DNA of 64,000 nucleotides from Methylocystis sp. H62 (lineage in GTDB: Bacteria > Pseudomonadota > Alphaproteobacteria > Rhizobiales > Beijerinckiaceae). The stretch spans positions 518,004 to 582,003 of the forward strand of contig NZ_JADNQZ010000058.1 of the NCBI RefSeq assembly GCF_015709515.1, in the 5' to 3' direction. Shown one piece after another: positions 36,607 to 46,030 of this stretch. The translations under genes and the position numbers were made by a program. Below the pieces are notes generated by a model, which worked only from the letters and a program-made list of their open reading frames with translations, did not search any database and was not told the origin of the DNA. Numbering within the stretch: position 1 is the first letter of the stretch; every line of letters starts with the position of its first letter.

Positions 36607-38510
36607 TTGTCGCGTTCCGCTCCGGTCGCGGCTTCCAGGGCCTTCTGGTTGATGTCGACGCCGAGCGCCTTCTCGAGGCCGCCGACATATTGCTCCAGCA
36701 GGTCGTTGTGAAACGCAGGCTTCAGCTGCTGGGCGATCGTCTTTGCTTCGATCGAACTCGGGTCGAACACGGGAGTCGTCGAGTCACGCACGAAAAACAC
36801 CAGCCGCCCATTGTCGACGACGGCGGAGCCGGCGTTGCGCGGCGCGACATCGAAGAATCGAACGATGACGTTGGTGTTGAAGTCGGGCCGCGCCTCGCGC
36901 TTCACGTCATTGGCGCGTTGGGTCTGAACGCCCACTTCCTTGGCGACGTCTTCGATTGACCGGCCCGCGTTCAGCTTGGCGACGATTTCATCGGCCTTGG
37001 CGGCGAGCGCCTTTTGCGCCGCGTCGCTGCGCATGGCGTCGACGACGGCCGCCTTCACCTCTTCGAATGTCTTCTGCCGGGCGGGCTCGATGCCGTTGAC
37101 CTCGTACCAGACATAGCCGCCGTCCCGCGTCGCGACGGTATCGTTATCGACGCCGATGTCCGATGCGAAGGCGGCCTTCACGAGGTCTGGACCGGAAGGA
37201 AGCCCGGCGATCGGCTTGCCGCTGCGGTCATTGCCTGCATCGTCGACGCCGTCATAGACCTGCGTCTCCAGCCCCACGGCCTTTGCAGATTCAGCGAGAG
37301 TTTTGCCGGAGGCGCGCTGATCCTCGATGGCCTCATGGAGCCGGCGCACTTCAGGCATGGCGCCCTGCGCGGCGATTTCCGCGCGCAGTTCCGGCTCGGC
37401 CTGCTCGAAAGTCTTGTTGTAGACCGCCGGGGCGATGCTCCTGACCTGGGAGATGACGGCGCCGAAGGCGGTATGAACCGGCTCGGTCAGCCCCGGCTGG
37501 GGAAGCGCAAAAACCGCCGCTCCAACCTTGGGATCGCCAAAGTCGCGCTGCTCGACGAGGCCGAGGTTGACGTCCTTGGGATTAAGTTTGAGCTCGGCCG
37601 CCATCGCCTCGATGTCGGCGCCGGCTTTGAGTTTGGCGAGCGCGGCTTCGGCTTCCGTGTCCGTCTTGAACACGATCTGCCGCACGTCACGCTTTTCCGG
37701 CATGCCGTAGCGCTTCGATTTGACCTCGTCATAAAGTTTGCGCACCTGCTCGGCAGGCACGCTCTCCGGCTTCCCGAGCGTGGACGGGCTGACGACCAGC
37801 GCCGTCAGCTTGCGGTATTCCTTGGCGCGGAAGGTCTGCTCGCGTTCGTCGAAGTATTTTTTCAGCTCTTCGTCGGATGGCGTCGCTGCGGCGCCGGCCA
37901 GCGACGGCGGCAGAATGACGTAGTCGATCGTTCGCGATTCATTGCGGAAACGATAGATCGCCTCGACCATCAACTTGGGCGGCTCGACTCCGGCGACGGC
38001 GATGTCGGTAATCATCTTGCGCAGGTAAGCGTTCTTCTGATCCGCGACGAAGCCCCGCTCGGTGAAGCCGGAGTCATTGGCGATCTGCTTGAAGCGCATG
38101 GCGTCGAATGTGCCGTCGGGCCCCTGAAACACCTTTTCCGACGCGAGCAGACGCTGGGTGGTCTCATCGCTTGCGGCCAGCCCGAGCTGCCGCGCCTTTT
38201 GGTCAAGCGCAACTTCCGTGACGAGGCGCTCGAGGATCTGAAGGTCCAGCCCCGCCTGATGCGCTTCTTCATTGGTGATCGCGCGCCGCATCCGCTGCTG
38301 AATGCGGCGAAGTTCGTTTTGATACGCGCTGCGATAGGTCTCGACCGTGACTTCGCCACTGCCGACGCGGGCGAGCCGCTGGGCCGTCATGCCGCGAAAC
38401 ACGTCCCCGACGCCCCAGACCGAGAAACTGATGACGATGACGCCCATGACCAGCGCCATGATGGTGCGGCCGATCCAGTTCTGCGAGGCGACGCGCAGGC
38501 CTTCTAGCAT
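36603..38510 (-). CDS. ppiD: Peptidyl-prolyl isomerase, PpiD/SurA type
   Basis: Inner-membrane-anchored periplasmic folding factor of 635 residues. A single transmembrane segment (IGRTIMALVMGVIVISFSVW) near residue 13-33 is followed by the SurA_N-like chaperone domain (RMRRAITNEEAHQAGLDLQI) and a parvulin-type domain near residue 270-360 (VRQIVFKTDTEAEAALAKLK). The parvulin signature is weak, as in most PpiD. ATG 38510 gives the known start MLEGLRVASQNWIG. It is coupled to trpE by a 4-bp overlap, a Rhizobiales arrangement. Confidence 0.9.
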   Translation of the reverse strand: MLEGLRVASQNWIGRTIMALVMGVIVISFSVWGVGDVFRGMTAQRLARVGSGEVTVETYRSAYQNELRRIQQRMRRAITNEEAHQAGLDLQILERLVTEVALDQKARQLGLAASDETTQRLLASEKVFQGPDGTFDAMRFKQIANDSGFTERGFVADQKNAYLRKMITDIAVAGVEPPKLMVEAIYRFRNESRTIDYVILPPSLAGAAATPSDEELKKYFDEREQTFRAKEYRKLTALVVSPSTLGKPESVPAEQVRKLYDEVKSKRYGMPEKRDVRQIVFKTDTEAEAALAKLKAGADIEAMAAELKLNPKDVNLGLVEQRDFGDPKVGAAVFALPQPGLTEPVHTAFGAVISQVRSIAPAVYNKTFEQAEPELRAEIAAQGAMPEVRRLHEAIEDQRASGKTLAESAKAVGLETQVYDGVDDAGNDRSGKPIAGLPSGPDLVKAAFASDIGVDNDTVATRDGGYVWYEVNGIEPARQKTFEEVKAAVVDAMRSDAAQKALAAKADEIVAKLNAGRSIEDVAKEVGVQTQRANDVKREARPDFNTNVIVRFFDVAPRNAGSAVVDNGRLVFFVRDSTTPVFDPSSIEAKTIAQQLKPAFHNDLLEQYVGGLEKALGVDINQKALEAATGAERDK

Positions 38511-38722
38511 GGGTATTGCTTCCTTGGGTGCGTTGGATCCGGCTTCCCGGTTTTGGCGGCGGACTATAGGGAGGGGGCGGGCGCGTGGCAATGCGCTCGG
38601 CACAGAACCGCCGACGCGTCGAAATGCGCTATTGCCCCGTGTTTCGAATGCCTGCAGTCTCCCGACAAGAACCCCGCTGAACAGTTCCAATTCGGAGCGC
38701 GCGCCGGACATGAGAGCCGATA

Positions 38723-39730
38723 ATGGATGAAACCGTTAACGCCGTCGGTGAGACGGGCGTAGAGGCTCTCGTGACCAAAGTCGCGGCTGAGCCCGCGGAC
38801 GTCCAAGCGGCCGAGCCCGCGGCGCATCCCCATGCGCCACATCAGGACGTGCGTCGCCTGCGGGCTGATGCCGAGGCGGTCCGGAAGGCGTTCGAGTCAG
38901 GAGAATTTCCCTACAAGACCCGCCTGAGCGAGAAGGTCTATCTGCGGCACATGGAGCTCCTCCAGGTGGAGCTCCTCAAGGCGCAAAACTGGGTGAAGGA
39001 GACCGGTCAACGCATCGTCTTGCTGTTCGAGGGGCGCGACGCCGCCGGCAAGGGCGGCACCATCAAGCGCTTTATGGAACATCTCAATCCGCGCGGCGCG
39101 CGGGTCGTCGCGCTGGAGAAGCCATCCGAGCGCGAGCGCAGCCAGTGGTATTTCCAGCGCTACATCCAGCACCTGCCGGCGGCGGGCGAGATCGTTTTCT
39201 TCGACCGCTCCTGGTACAATCGCGCCGGCGTCGAGCGGGTGATGAATTTCTGCACCCCGAACGAATATCTCGACTTCATGCGCCAATGTCCCGATCTTGA
39301 GCGCATGTTCGTCAATTCCGGCGTTCGCCTCTACAAATACTGGTTCTCGGTGACGCGCGAGGAGCAGCAGCGCCGCTTCCGCTCGCGCATGAATGATCCC
39401 TTGAAGCAGTGGAAACTCTCGCCGATCGACCGCGCGTCAATGGACAAATGGGACGATTACACCGAGGCGAAGGAGGCGATGTTCTTCTTCTCCGACACGG
39501 CCGACGCGCCCTGGATCGTCATCAAATCGGACGACAAAAAGCGCGCGCGCCTTAATTGCATGCAGCACTTTTTATCGAGCCTCGATTATCCGAATAGAGA
39601 TCATAGCGTCGTCCACGGACCCGATCCGCTCATCGTCGGCGCCAGCGCACACGTCATCGGCCGCGACGAGCACATTCTGGGCAAGTCGCTTGCGATGGAC
39701 ACCGAGAAGAAGCGCAAGCGCACCCGCTAG
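38723..39730 (+). CDS. ppk2: Polyphosphate kinase 2
   Basis: Transfers phosphate between polyphosphate and a nucleoside mono- or diphosphate. The 335-residue protein has a 60-residue Ala/His-rich N-terminal extension, then the PPK2 core: Walker A LLFEGRDAAGKGGTIKRFME, RVVALEKPSERERSQWYFQR, the Walker B/lid FFDRSWYNRAGVERVM, then YKYWFSVTREEQQRRF and KLSPIDRASMDKWDDYTEAK. Class I-type (single domain) by length. The start is divergent from ppiD. Confidence 0.94.
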   Translation: MDETVNAVGETGVEALVTKVAAEPADVQAAEPAAHPHAPHQDVRRLRADAEAVRKAFESGEFPYKTRLSEKVYLRHMELLQVELLKAQNWVKETGQRIVLLFEGRDAAGKGGTIKRFMEHLNPRGARVVALEKPSERERSQWYFQRYIQHLPAAGEIVFFDRSWYNRAGVERVMNFCTPNEYLDFMRQCPDLERMFVNSGVRLYKYWFSVTREEQQRRFRSRMNDPLKQWKLSPIDRASMDKWDDYTEAKEAMFFFSDTADAPWIVIKSDDKKRARLNCMQHFLSSLDYPNRDHSVVHGPDPLIVGASAHVIGRDEHILGKSLAMDTEKKRKRTR

Positions 39731-40312
39731 GGCTTTACGTTATGGGCGTGGACATCGCGCCCGGAATGCCGCGCGAAGGAATGCTGCGCGAGAATTTAGC
39801 GGCCAGCGGTTTCGTTGAGTCAACGCCGACAATACAGCGCGAGCCGCGCACGAAGACCGGAACGGCTGGGCCTTCTATGCCGTAATGCTTCCGACTTTTT
39901 TGATAGCGCATCGCTCGATGGCCAGGAAAGATCGTTCGGCGCGTCATTGATCTTGCGCCTCTGTTTCAGAAACTCGGAAAAATAAATAACGACATTGCTG
40001 ATGGATTTCGCTGCGTCTGTTAGGCGCCGAATGTCCCCCGCGCCCTGGATCTCAACGTATCGTTGGGCTGAAGGCGGTAGGGCGTATGGCCGTCCCGACA
40101 AGCGTCATCTTCAAAAATAATTCACCATAAAGTTAAGGCCCTGCTTGCACTGCAGATATCGGTTGTTTAGAAAAGGAACGCTGAAGCTGGAAGAGGCGCG
40201 AGTTGTAGCCCTTCCCCTTCCCGAGGGGCCCGAGACACGCGCTCGGTCGACTGAGCCCTGACAGCTGTGGGTGGCGCGGCCGCCCCTTACGAGCGCCCCA
40301 AAAGGAAATCCT
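39731..40312. other. Gene-poor stretch after ppk2
   Basis: 582 bp with no convincing gene. Leftward open frames at 39735-39947 and 39820-40101 have no recognisable domain or ribosome binding site, and the base composition between about 39880 and 40150 is richer in A/T than the neighbourhood. The stretch probably contains the promoter of the secreted protein at 40313 and possibly a decayed gene. Confidence 0.4.
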
Positions 40313-40750
40313 ATGCTGCGATCTCTTGGTCTTGCAGGAACGATGACGCTTGTACTTTTGACTGCGCCCGCGAATGCTTTCGATGTCATGGCCCCCGATT
40401 ATGGCGGACGCGTAGAGCAATATGAAGCCAGGCTTGCGAGGGCGCGGGCTCGTGGCGAGCCAATCCGGATTGGCCCGACTGAATGCGATTCCTCCTGCAC
40501 GCTTTATCTGGCGAACCCCCAGTCCTGCGTTTCCGAGGGCGCGGTTTTCGGCTTCCATGCGCCTTGGTTTGGCGGGCCCGAGGGGGGCGTCGTCGATCCG
40601 CGCATGACCGCGGTCTTCGCCGCCCACTATAAGCCCCGGCTGCGCCAGGCCTTCATGGCTCACGTGCGGCGCCACGGCAATCAAGCTCCGGCGCCCATGC
40701 TGCGCATCACCGGCCGCCAGCTCGCGGCATATGGCTATCGCCTCTGCTAA
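40313..40750 (+). CDS. Secreted hypothetical protein, ClpP/crotonase-like pattern
   Basis: Protein of 145 residues with a signal peptide (LAGTMTLVLLTAPANA) cleaved near residue 22. The core PTECDSSCTLYLANPQSC and AVFGFHAPW resemble secreted proteins with a ClpP/crotonase-like fold, in which Ser after the first Cys would be the nucleophile. It is much shorter than a full protease and the assignment is tentative. ATG 40313 is preceded by AAAGGAAATCCT. It is convergent with the arsenite transporter gene, 3 bp apart. Confidence 0.65.
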   Translation: MLRSLGLAGTMTLVLLTAPANAFDVMAPDYGGRVEQYEARLARARARGEPIRIGPTECDSSCTLYLANPQSCVSEGAVFGFHAPWFGGPEGGVVDPRMTAVFAAHYKPRLRQAFMAHVRRHGNQAPAPMLRITGRQLAAYGYRLC

Positions 40751-40753
40751 TCG

Positions 40754-41821
40754 TCAGGGTAAATCGACGGGCGCGGGGATTCGATCAGCCGATCGAAGCG
40801 CTCCGCGCTCATACCAACCCTTGCTCCGATTGACGATCCAGACGACGCTCAGCATCACAGGAACTTCGATCAGGACGCCCACAACGGTGGCGAGCGCAGC
40901 GCCAGAGTCAAAGCCGAAGAGGCTGATCGCCGCCGCGACCGCCAGTTCAAAGAAATTGCTCGCCCCGATCAGCGCCGAAGGGCCGGCGACGCAATGGGCT
41001 TCTCCCGCCGCGCGATTGAGCAGATAGGCGAGCCCGGCGTTGAAATAGACCTGGATCAGTATCGGCGCCGCAAGCATGGCGATGATCGCGGGTTGCCGGA
41101 TGATCTGTTCCCCCTGAAAGCCAAAGAGCAGAACGAGCGTCGCGAGCAGCGCGATCAGCGACGCCGGGCCGATCTGCGCGAGCGCCTTCGCGAGGCCTTT
41201 TTCACCGCCTGCCGCGAGCAACCGTTTGCGGGCGAGCTGCGCGACGATCACCGGAACGACAATGTAGAGGACCACCGAGAGAAACAGCGTGTCCCACGGC
41301 ACGACGATCGAGGACAGTCCAAGCAGCAACCCGACGATGGGCGCGAAAGCGACGATCATGATTGCGTCGTTGAGCGCGACTTGGCTCAGCGTGAAATGCG
41401 GCTCGCCCTTAATGAGATTCGACCAGACGAACACCATGGCGGTGCAAGGCGCGGCTGCGAGTAGGATAAGGCCGGCGATGTAGGAGTCGATCTGGTCCGC
41501 CGGCAAATAGGGTCGAAACAGATAGCCGATGAAAATCCATCCGAGCAGCGCCATTGAAAAAGGCTTCACCGCCCAGTTGACCGCGAGCGTGACGCTAATT
41601 CCGCGCCAGTGACGGCCGACTTCCGCGAGCGCCGCGAAGTCGATCTTCATCAGCATCGGCGTGATCATCAGCCAGATGAGCGCCGCGACAGGCAAGTTGA
41701 CCTTTGCGACCTCCATCGCGCCAATTGCGTGAAACACGCCCGGCAAGAAATGGCCCAGCGCGACGCCCAAGACGATGCAGAGCGCCACCCAGAGCGAGAG
41801 ATAGCGTTCGAAAATGGTCAT
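40754..41821 (-). CDS. acr3: Arsenite efflux transporter, ACR3 family
   Basis: Ten-helix inner-membrane protein of 355 residues that exports arsenite. Family blocks are LPVAALIWLMITPMLMKIDF, SVTLAVNWAVKPFSMALLGW, LAAAPCTAMVFVWSNLIKGE (with the essential Cys of ACR3) and PSALIGASNFFELAVAAAIS. It is last in the leftward arsR-arsC-acr3 operon, 3 bp after arsC. It is ACR3 rather than ArsB by these motifs. Confidence 0.95.
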   Translation of the reverse strand: MTIFERYLSLWVALCIVLGVALGHFLPGVFHAIGAMEVAKVNLPVAALIWLMITPMLMKIDFAALAEVGRHWRGISVTLAVNWAVKPFSMALLGWIFIGYLFRPYLPADQIDSYIAGLILLAAAPCTAMVFVWSNLIKGEPHFTLSQVALNDAIMIVAFAPIVGLLLGLSSIVVPWDTLFLSVVLYIVVPVIVAQLARKRLLAAGGEKGLAKALAQIGPASLIALLATLVLLFGFQGEQIIRQPAIIAMLAAPILIQVYFNAGLAYLLNRAAGEAHCVAGPSALIGASNFFELAVAAAISLFGFDSGAALATVVGVLIEVPVMLSVVWIVNRSKGWYERGALRSADRIPAPVDLP

Positions 41822-41824
41822 GAC

Positions 41825-42352
41825 TTACTCCGCGGTCGCGTTCGGCGATGTTGCGCCTTCCATCTCGCCGATCTCGCGCAGGCGCTGGCTGAGCGCGAGT
41901 TTGTCGAGGCGACGCAGTGGAATCGCGCAGAACTGATCGACGCGGTTGCGCAGATAGCGGAAGGCCGTGGCGAAGGCGCGCTGCTTTTCTATGTCGCTTC
42001 CTTCCACCGCCGCAGGGTCTTCGATGCCCCAATGCGCCGTCATTGGCTGACCGGGCCACGCCGGACAAGCTTCACCCGCTGCGCTGTCGCAGACGGTGAA
42101 GACGAAATCCATGCGGGGCGCGTCAGGGCGGGCGAACTCGTCCCAGCTTTTGGACCGATAGCCTTCGGAAGGAAGGCCCATCGTCTCCAGCGTATAGAGC
42201 GCGTAGGCGTTGACCTCGCCCTTCGGATGGCTGCCGGCGGAATAGGCGTGGAACCGGCCGGCGCCGCGCTCGCGCAGCAGCGCTTCGGCCATGATCGAAC
42301 GCGCACTGTTGCCGGTGCAGAGGAACAGCACGTTATAGGTCCTGTCTGTCAT
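41825..42352 (-). CDS. arsC: Arsenate reductase, low-molecular-weight phosphatase type
   Basis: Reduces arsenate to arsenite for export. The 175-residue protein has the C-x5-R loop LFLCTGNSARSIMAEALLRE at the N-terminus, FVFTVCDSAAGEACPAWPG (the additional redox cysteines of the thioredoxin-coupled type) and HWGIEDPAAVEG with the general-acid Asp. The C-terminus extends about 25 residues beyond the core. It overlaps arsR by 4 bp and is followed by acr3. Confidence 0.94.
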   Translation of the reverse strand: MTDRTYNVLFLCTGNSARSIMAEALLRERGAGRFHAYSAGSHPKGEVNAYALYTLETMGLPSEGYRSKSWDEFARPDAPRMDFVFTVCDSAAGEACPAWPGQPMTAHWGIEDPAAVEGSDIEKQRAFATAFRYLRNRVDQFCAIPLRRLDKLALSQRLREIGEMEGATSPNATAE

Positions 42353-42687
42353 TGGCGAGACTCACATTTGATGCGTGCAAGAGAGTCGGCGGGCGCGCAT
42401 GGCACGCCGCCGCAACAGTCTTCGGCGAGGAAGCGCGCCAGCTCATTCAGCCGAGAAAGATCCGCCCGATAGACGATGCTGCGGCCGGTGCGGGCGCTGA
42501 TGACCAGCTTCGCCTGCGAAAGGACGTTGAGATGGGCGGAGAGCGTGTTTTGCGGAACGCAGAGCGCCCGCGCGACGTCGCCGGCCGGCAGACCCTCGGG
42601 CTCGTGCCGGACGAGCAATCGGAAGGCCTCGAGCCGCGTCGGCTGCGAAAGCGCGGACAGACAGGCGAGAGCCGCTTCTATTTCCAT
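42349..42687 (-). CDS. arsR: ArsR family arsenic-responsive repressor
   Basis: Winged-helix repressor of 112 residues. ACLSALSQPTRLEAFRLLVR, then LCVPQNTLSAHLNVLSQAKL (recognition helix), then SARTGRSIVYRADL (wing). The C-terminal EDCCGGVPC supplies a cysteine cluster for arsenite, rather than the helix-3 C-V-C motif of the classical enterobacterial type. The ATG at 42687 was chosen because upstream sequence contains the operator-like palindrome. It is first in arsR-arsC-acr3. Confidence 0.93.
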   Translation of the reverse strand: MEIEAALACLSALSQPTRLEAFRLLVRHEPEGLPAGDVARALCVPQNTLSAHLNVLSQAKLVISARTGRSIVYRADLSRLNELARFLAEDCCGGVPCAPADSLARIKCESRQ

Positions 42688-42710
42688 AAATCCAGATATA
42701 TCGAAATAAA
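42688..42710 (-). promoter_or_regulatory. Candidate ArsR operator
   Basis: Immediately upstream of arsR the leftward strand reads TTTATTTCGATATATCTGGA, an imperfect palindrome centred on ATATAT (CGATATATC...), similar to the operators seen for this group of ArsR repressors (TTCGATATATCGAA-like). It would overlap the promoter and the ribosome binding region, fitting autoregulation. One half-site is degenerate. Confidence 0.45.
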
Positions 42711-42800
42711 TGACGGCGCAATGACATTTCTGCAAGGCGCGCCCACATTGTTGCGCGCCCGTAGCTCTGTTACCCAGGCGTATTATCAGGAGCATTTCGC

Positions 42801-43553
42801 ATGACCCGTCGCCCGCTCGTCGCCGGAAATTGGAAAATGAACGGGCTGCGCGCCTCGCTTGAGGAGATCGAGGCGATAGGCGCCGCCTATGACGATGCGC
42901 TGCGCGCGCGCGCCGAACTGATCGTCTGCCTGCCGGCCACGCTGATAGCGGTTGCGCGCGATAGCGCCGAACGAGGACGCTTGGGCCTTGGCGCGCAGGA
43001 TTGCCATGCCGCCGCCAGCGGCGCTCACACGGGCGACATTTCCGCCGAGATGCTCAAGGACGCCGGCGCGTCCTACGTGATCGTCGGCCACAGTGAACGC
43101 CGTTCGGACCATGGCGAGACCGACGCCGACGTGCAGGCGAAGGCGGCGGCCGCGCTGCGCGCGGGACTCACCCCAATCATTTGCGTCGGTGAAACGCGCG
43201 CTGAGCGAGAGGCAGGCGATGCATTGAGCGTCGTCGGCGCGCAGATCGAGGGCTCGCTCCCCGCCGACGCTCCTGCGCATATCGTCGTCGCCTATGAGCC
43301 GGTGTGGGCCATCGGCACAGGGCTGACGCCGACAACCGAGGACGTCGCCGCTATGCACGCCTTCGCGCGCGAGCGGATCGAAGCCAGGCTCGGCGGCGGC
43401 AAGAGCGCCGACATTCGCATTCTTTACGGCGGCTCGGTCAAGTCGTCGAACGCCCGCGAATTGATGCATGTCGCCAATGTCGACGGCGCGCTGGTTGGCG
43501 GCGCGAGTTTGACGGCCAAAGATTTTATCGGCGTCGCGAGCGCCTATCGCTGA
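42801..43553 (+). CDS. tpiA: Triosephosphate isomerase
   Basis: Interconverts dihydroxyacetone phosphate and glyceraldehyde 3-phosphate. The 250-residue TIM barrel starts [13 protein letters not shown] (catalytic Lys), has [15 protein letters not shown] (catalytic His), [13 protein letters not shown] (catalytic Glu, flexible loop) and [16 protein letters not shown] near the phosphate site. It is divergent from arsR. In Rhizobiales tpiA is often close to ppiD; here the ars operon, ppk2 and another gene lie between them. Confidence 0.97.
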   Translation: MTRRPLVAGNWKMNGLRASLEEIEAIGAAYDDALRARAELIVCLPATLIAVARDSAERGRLGLGAQDCHAAASGAHTGDISAEMLKDAGASYVIVGHSERRSDHGETDADVQAKAAAALRAGLTPIICVGETRAEREAGDALSVVGAQIEGSLPADAPAHIVVAYEPVWAIGTGLTPTTEDVAAMHAFARERIEARLGGGKSADIRILYGGSVKSSNARELMHVANVDGALVGGASLTAKDFIGVASAYR

Positions 43554-43643
43554 TCAGGCGAAGCTGGACAATCGGATGGGCTCGAATAAAGTCATCCGTT
43601 CAGAGGATTTGTTTTCATCCATTGATTGAAAGAGGGGCGCGTC

Positions 43644-44729
43644 ATGAGCCAGAATGATTTCGGCGCCATCGAACTGGTCGATGAAGACAGTGTCTATCCC
43701 GGTTCGCGATTCAGCGAAGTGCGCGACGCGGTGTTCGCCAATCCCTATCAAAAGGTCTGGGGCGCGCCCGGCGAGCCGCCGCTTCCCTTCGTGATGCCGA
43801 CCTTTTTCGACATGTTGCGCGCGCTCTGGAGGGGCAGGCACTTTTTGACTGAGGCCGCCCAGCGATCGGTCGACGCGCGCAGCGACCTCAGATGGGGACC
43901 TGACAAAAAAGGCTTCAGACGCATCGTGCATCCCTGGGGCGTCGTTCTGAAGGGGTTCTGGGAAATTACCGAGGACAGCGGCTACACCGGCTATTTCCAG
44001 AAGGGCAGCAAGGCGCTTGTCGTCGCGCGCTATTCCAACGGCGGGGCGGTGAAGCGCGGCAAACCGCGCGGGCAGGGCATCGCCGGCAAGCTCTTCCCGA
44101 CGACCGACCCAGACCATAAAGAGCCGTTGCAGACGGCGAACTTCTTCACGATCGACGATATCGTCGGCGCGTCGACGCGCTACATCAACGATGTCGATTT
44201 CGTCAATGCGCCGAACGTCACGCTTTCGAATGATTGGCGAACCTCGCCCATCGTCATGACGGCGGGCGTCGTGTTCGCGATCACCGATAAGGATCCGACC
44301 GAGCGCCAGCTTCATGAAGTCGCCGAGCTCGGCAAGCCTCGCGACCTTCCCACCCGCGCCCCGCGCTTCATGCGCTTAAAGCTTGCGCCGGGCCATCCGC
44401 GCATTGAGGGAGAGGAACTCGATTCACGCGACGAATTGCTGGCGATGATGTTCGACAAGGGCGATCCGACGCCCAGGCGCGAGATCGTTTTCACCATCGA
44501 GGTCACCGAGGATGGCGAAGTGACCGGCCGCACCGGATTCAAGAAAGGAACGTTCCGCAATTGGCGGCGGATCGGCGCGCTGACGTTCGACAACGCCGTC
44601 GTCTCCTACAACGGCGATCGCGTCCTGCATTTCCACCATCCGAATTGGCGCATCAATCGCAACGATCCGGCCACGAGGTTCCGGCCCTCGCCAACAAGCA
44701 GCGAAGTGGAAAAGACCGAGGCGGTGTAG
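43644..44729 (+). CDS. Catalase-superfamily-like protein
   Basis: Protein of 361 residues resembling the catalase-like superfamily proteins found in many alphaproteobacteria. Visible features are ARYSNGGAVKRGKPRGQGIA, DIVGASTRYINDVDFVNAP and FMRLKLAPGHPRIEGEELDS, reminiscent of heme-binding small catalase-like proteins, but the catalytic His/Asn/Tyr set was not securely identified. The ATG at 43644 has AGAGGGGC upstream. It stands alone between tpiA and ndk. Peroxide-related function is an inference. Confidence 0.55.
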   Translation: MSQNDFGAIELVDEDSVYPGSRFSEVRDAVFANPYQKVWGAPGEPPLPFVMPTFFDMLRALWRGRHFLTEAAQRSVDARSDLRWGPDKKGFRRIVHPWGVVLKGFWEITEDSGYTGYFQKGSKALVVARYSNGGAVKRGKPRGQGIAGKLFPTTDPDHKEPLQTANFFTIDDIVGASTRYINDVDFVNAPNVTLSNDWRTSPIVMTAGVVFAITDKDPTERQLHEVAELGKPRDLPTRAPRFMRLKLAPGHPRIEGEELDSRDELLAMMFDKGDPTPRREIVFTIEVTEDGEVTGRTGFKKGTFRNWRRIGALTFDNAVVSYNGDRVLHFHHPNWRINRNDPATRFRPSPTSSEVEKTEAV

Positions 44730-44804
44730 GCTTGCCGCTTCGGCGAGCGACCGATATAAGCGCGACGCCTACACCATGCTCCAACGACGAGGCGATGCGC
44801 TCCT

Positions 44805-45227
44805 ATGGCGATCGAACGCACTTTTTCCATTCTTAAGCCCGACGCGACGAAGCGCAATCTCACCGGCAAGATCAACGCGCTGATCGAAGGTGCGGGCCTG
44901 CGAATTATCGCTCAGAAGCGCATCCGCATGTCACGCGAACAGGCGGAAGCTTTTTACGCCGTGCATAAGGAGCGGCCGTTTTTCGGCGAGCTCGTCGACT
45001 TCATGATTTCCGAGCCCGTCGTCGTGCAGGTGCTCGAAGGCGAGAACGCCATCGCGCGCTACCGCGAAGTCATGGGCGCGACCAATCCCGCGAACGCCGC
45101 GCCGGGAACGATCCGCAAGGAACACGCGCTCAGCGTCGGCGAGAATTCGGTGCATGGCTCCGACGCGCCGGAAACCGCGGCGGTGGAAATCGCGCAGTTC
45201 TTTTCCGGCAACGAGATCGTCGGCTAA
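44805..45227 (+). CDS. ndk: Nucleoside diphosphate kinase
   Basis: Balances nucleoside triphosphate pools by phosphate transfer through a histidine. The 140-residue protein has [20 protein letters not shown] at the N-terminus, [37 protein letters not shown] and the active-site [20 protein letters not shown] with the phosphorylated His. Standard length. It is convergent with the GST gene across a palindromic element. Confidence 0.97.
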   Translation: MAIERTFSILKPDATKRNLTGKINALIEGAGLRIIAQKRIRMSREQAEAFYAVHKERPFFGELVDFMISEPVVVQVLEGENAIARYREVMGATNPANAAPGTIRKEHALSVGENSVHGSDAPETAAVEIAQFFSGNEIVG

Positions 45228-45234
45228 TCAAGGC

Positions 45235-45301
45235 GTCATGCCCGCGCTTGTCGCGGGAATGAGATGTGACGGCGTGATGGCCGGGCCAAGCCGGACATCA
45301 C
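45235..45301. repeat. Two-hairpin palindromic element
   Basis: Between the convergent ndk and GST genes. CCCGCG-CTTGT-CGCGGG (45241-45257) is followed by GTGATG (45274-45279) and CATCAC (45296-45301) enclosing the nested GCCGGGC/GCCGG words. The wording resembles repeats common between genes in Rhizobiales and could act as a two-way terminator. Confidence 0.55.
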
Positions 45302-45316
45302 GGCCCGGCGCGGAAA

Positions 45317-46030
45317 TCAGGCCGCCGCGTTCTCAGGGAAATACGCCTGCATCATCCTGTCGCGATACGCGACAAGGTTGGCGTTCGCCAGCGCCGCGTT
45401 GCGCACGGCGCTCTCCGACATCGGCGATAAGATCGACGCCACAAAGGCGAAGACCGTAGCGTCGGCGCCGCAGGGCGCGTCGCCGAAGAGATAGGGCTTG
45501 TCGCCGATCAGCGTCGCGAGCGCCTCGATGTCGCGCACGCCGAGCGCATCAATTTCCGCTGGGCTGTGACGGCCGATGCCCTGCGCCCATAGCGATTTGG
45601 CGATCTTGCGGCGAATGAACCATTTCGCGAGCGGGCGCGCGATGGCGGGCACGCTTGAGAAAAAACGCGCCGGACCGCGTTCGAAATTAGCATCGTCCAT
45701 CCAGCGAGTATGGACGATGATCCAATAGAGATGTTCTTCGCACATCTTCTCGACGCACCAGGCGACGGCCTTTTGCGCGTCGCTCAACGGCGCGTCGAAA
45801 TCCGCGCCGTATTTCTTTTCGATATGGAAACGGATGAAGGTAGAATCGGCGACAATTTCGCCGTCGTCGTCGATGTAGGGCTGCTTGCCTTTCGGCGCTT
45901 TCGAAAAACCGCTGCGGTCTTCGACATAGTCGAGGCCGGCCATCTTCAGAAGCGCCATCGCCTTCGTCACGAAAGGCGATGCGTCCGGCAGTCCGGCGAC
46001 AGGGCGGAAGCAGTAAAGCGTGATCGTCAT
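45317..46030 (-). CDS. Glutathione S-transferase family protein
   Basis: Protein of 237 residues with a thioredoxin-like N-terminal domain (TLYCFRPVAGLPDASPFVTK; KQPYIDDDGEIVADSTFIRF with the cis-Pro and glutathione-binding Asp-Ser) and an all-helical C-terminal domain with KPYLFGDAPCGADATVFAFV. It resembles the failed-axon-connections-type GSTs. Its start overlaps the purN stop by 4 bp, so it is last in the purM-purN-GST transcript. Confidence 0.9.
   Translation of the reverse strand: MTITLYCFRPVAGLPDASPFVTKAMALLKMAGLDYVEDRSGFSKAPKGKQPYIDDDGEIVADSTFIRFHIEKKYGADFDAPLSDAQKAVAWCVEKMCEEHLYWIIVHTRWMDDANFERGPARFFSSVPAIARPLAKWFIRRKIAKSLWAQGIGRHSPAEIDALGVRDIEALATLIGDKPYLFGDAPCGADATVFAFVASILSPMSESAVRNAALANANLVAYRDRMMQAYFPENAAA

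Noticed and set aside
37014..38507. Rightward open frame of 497 codons opposite ppiD
   Set aside because: Arg/Asp-rich composition typical of an antisense frame; ppiD is clearly coding on the other strand.
39735..40101. Two leftward short frames after ppk2
   Set aside because: No domain, no ribosome binding site and overlapping each other; kept only as a gene-poor region.
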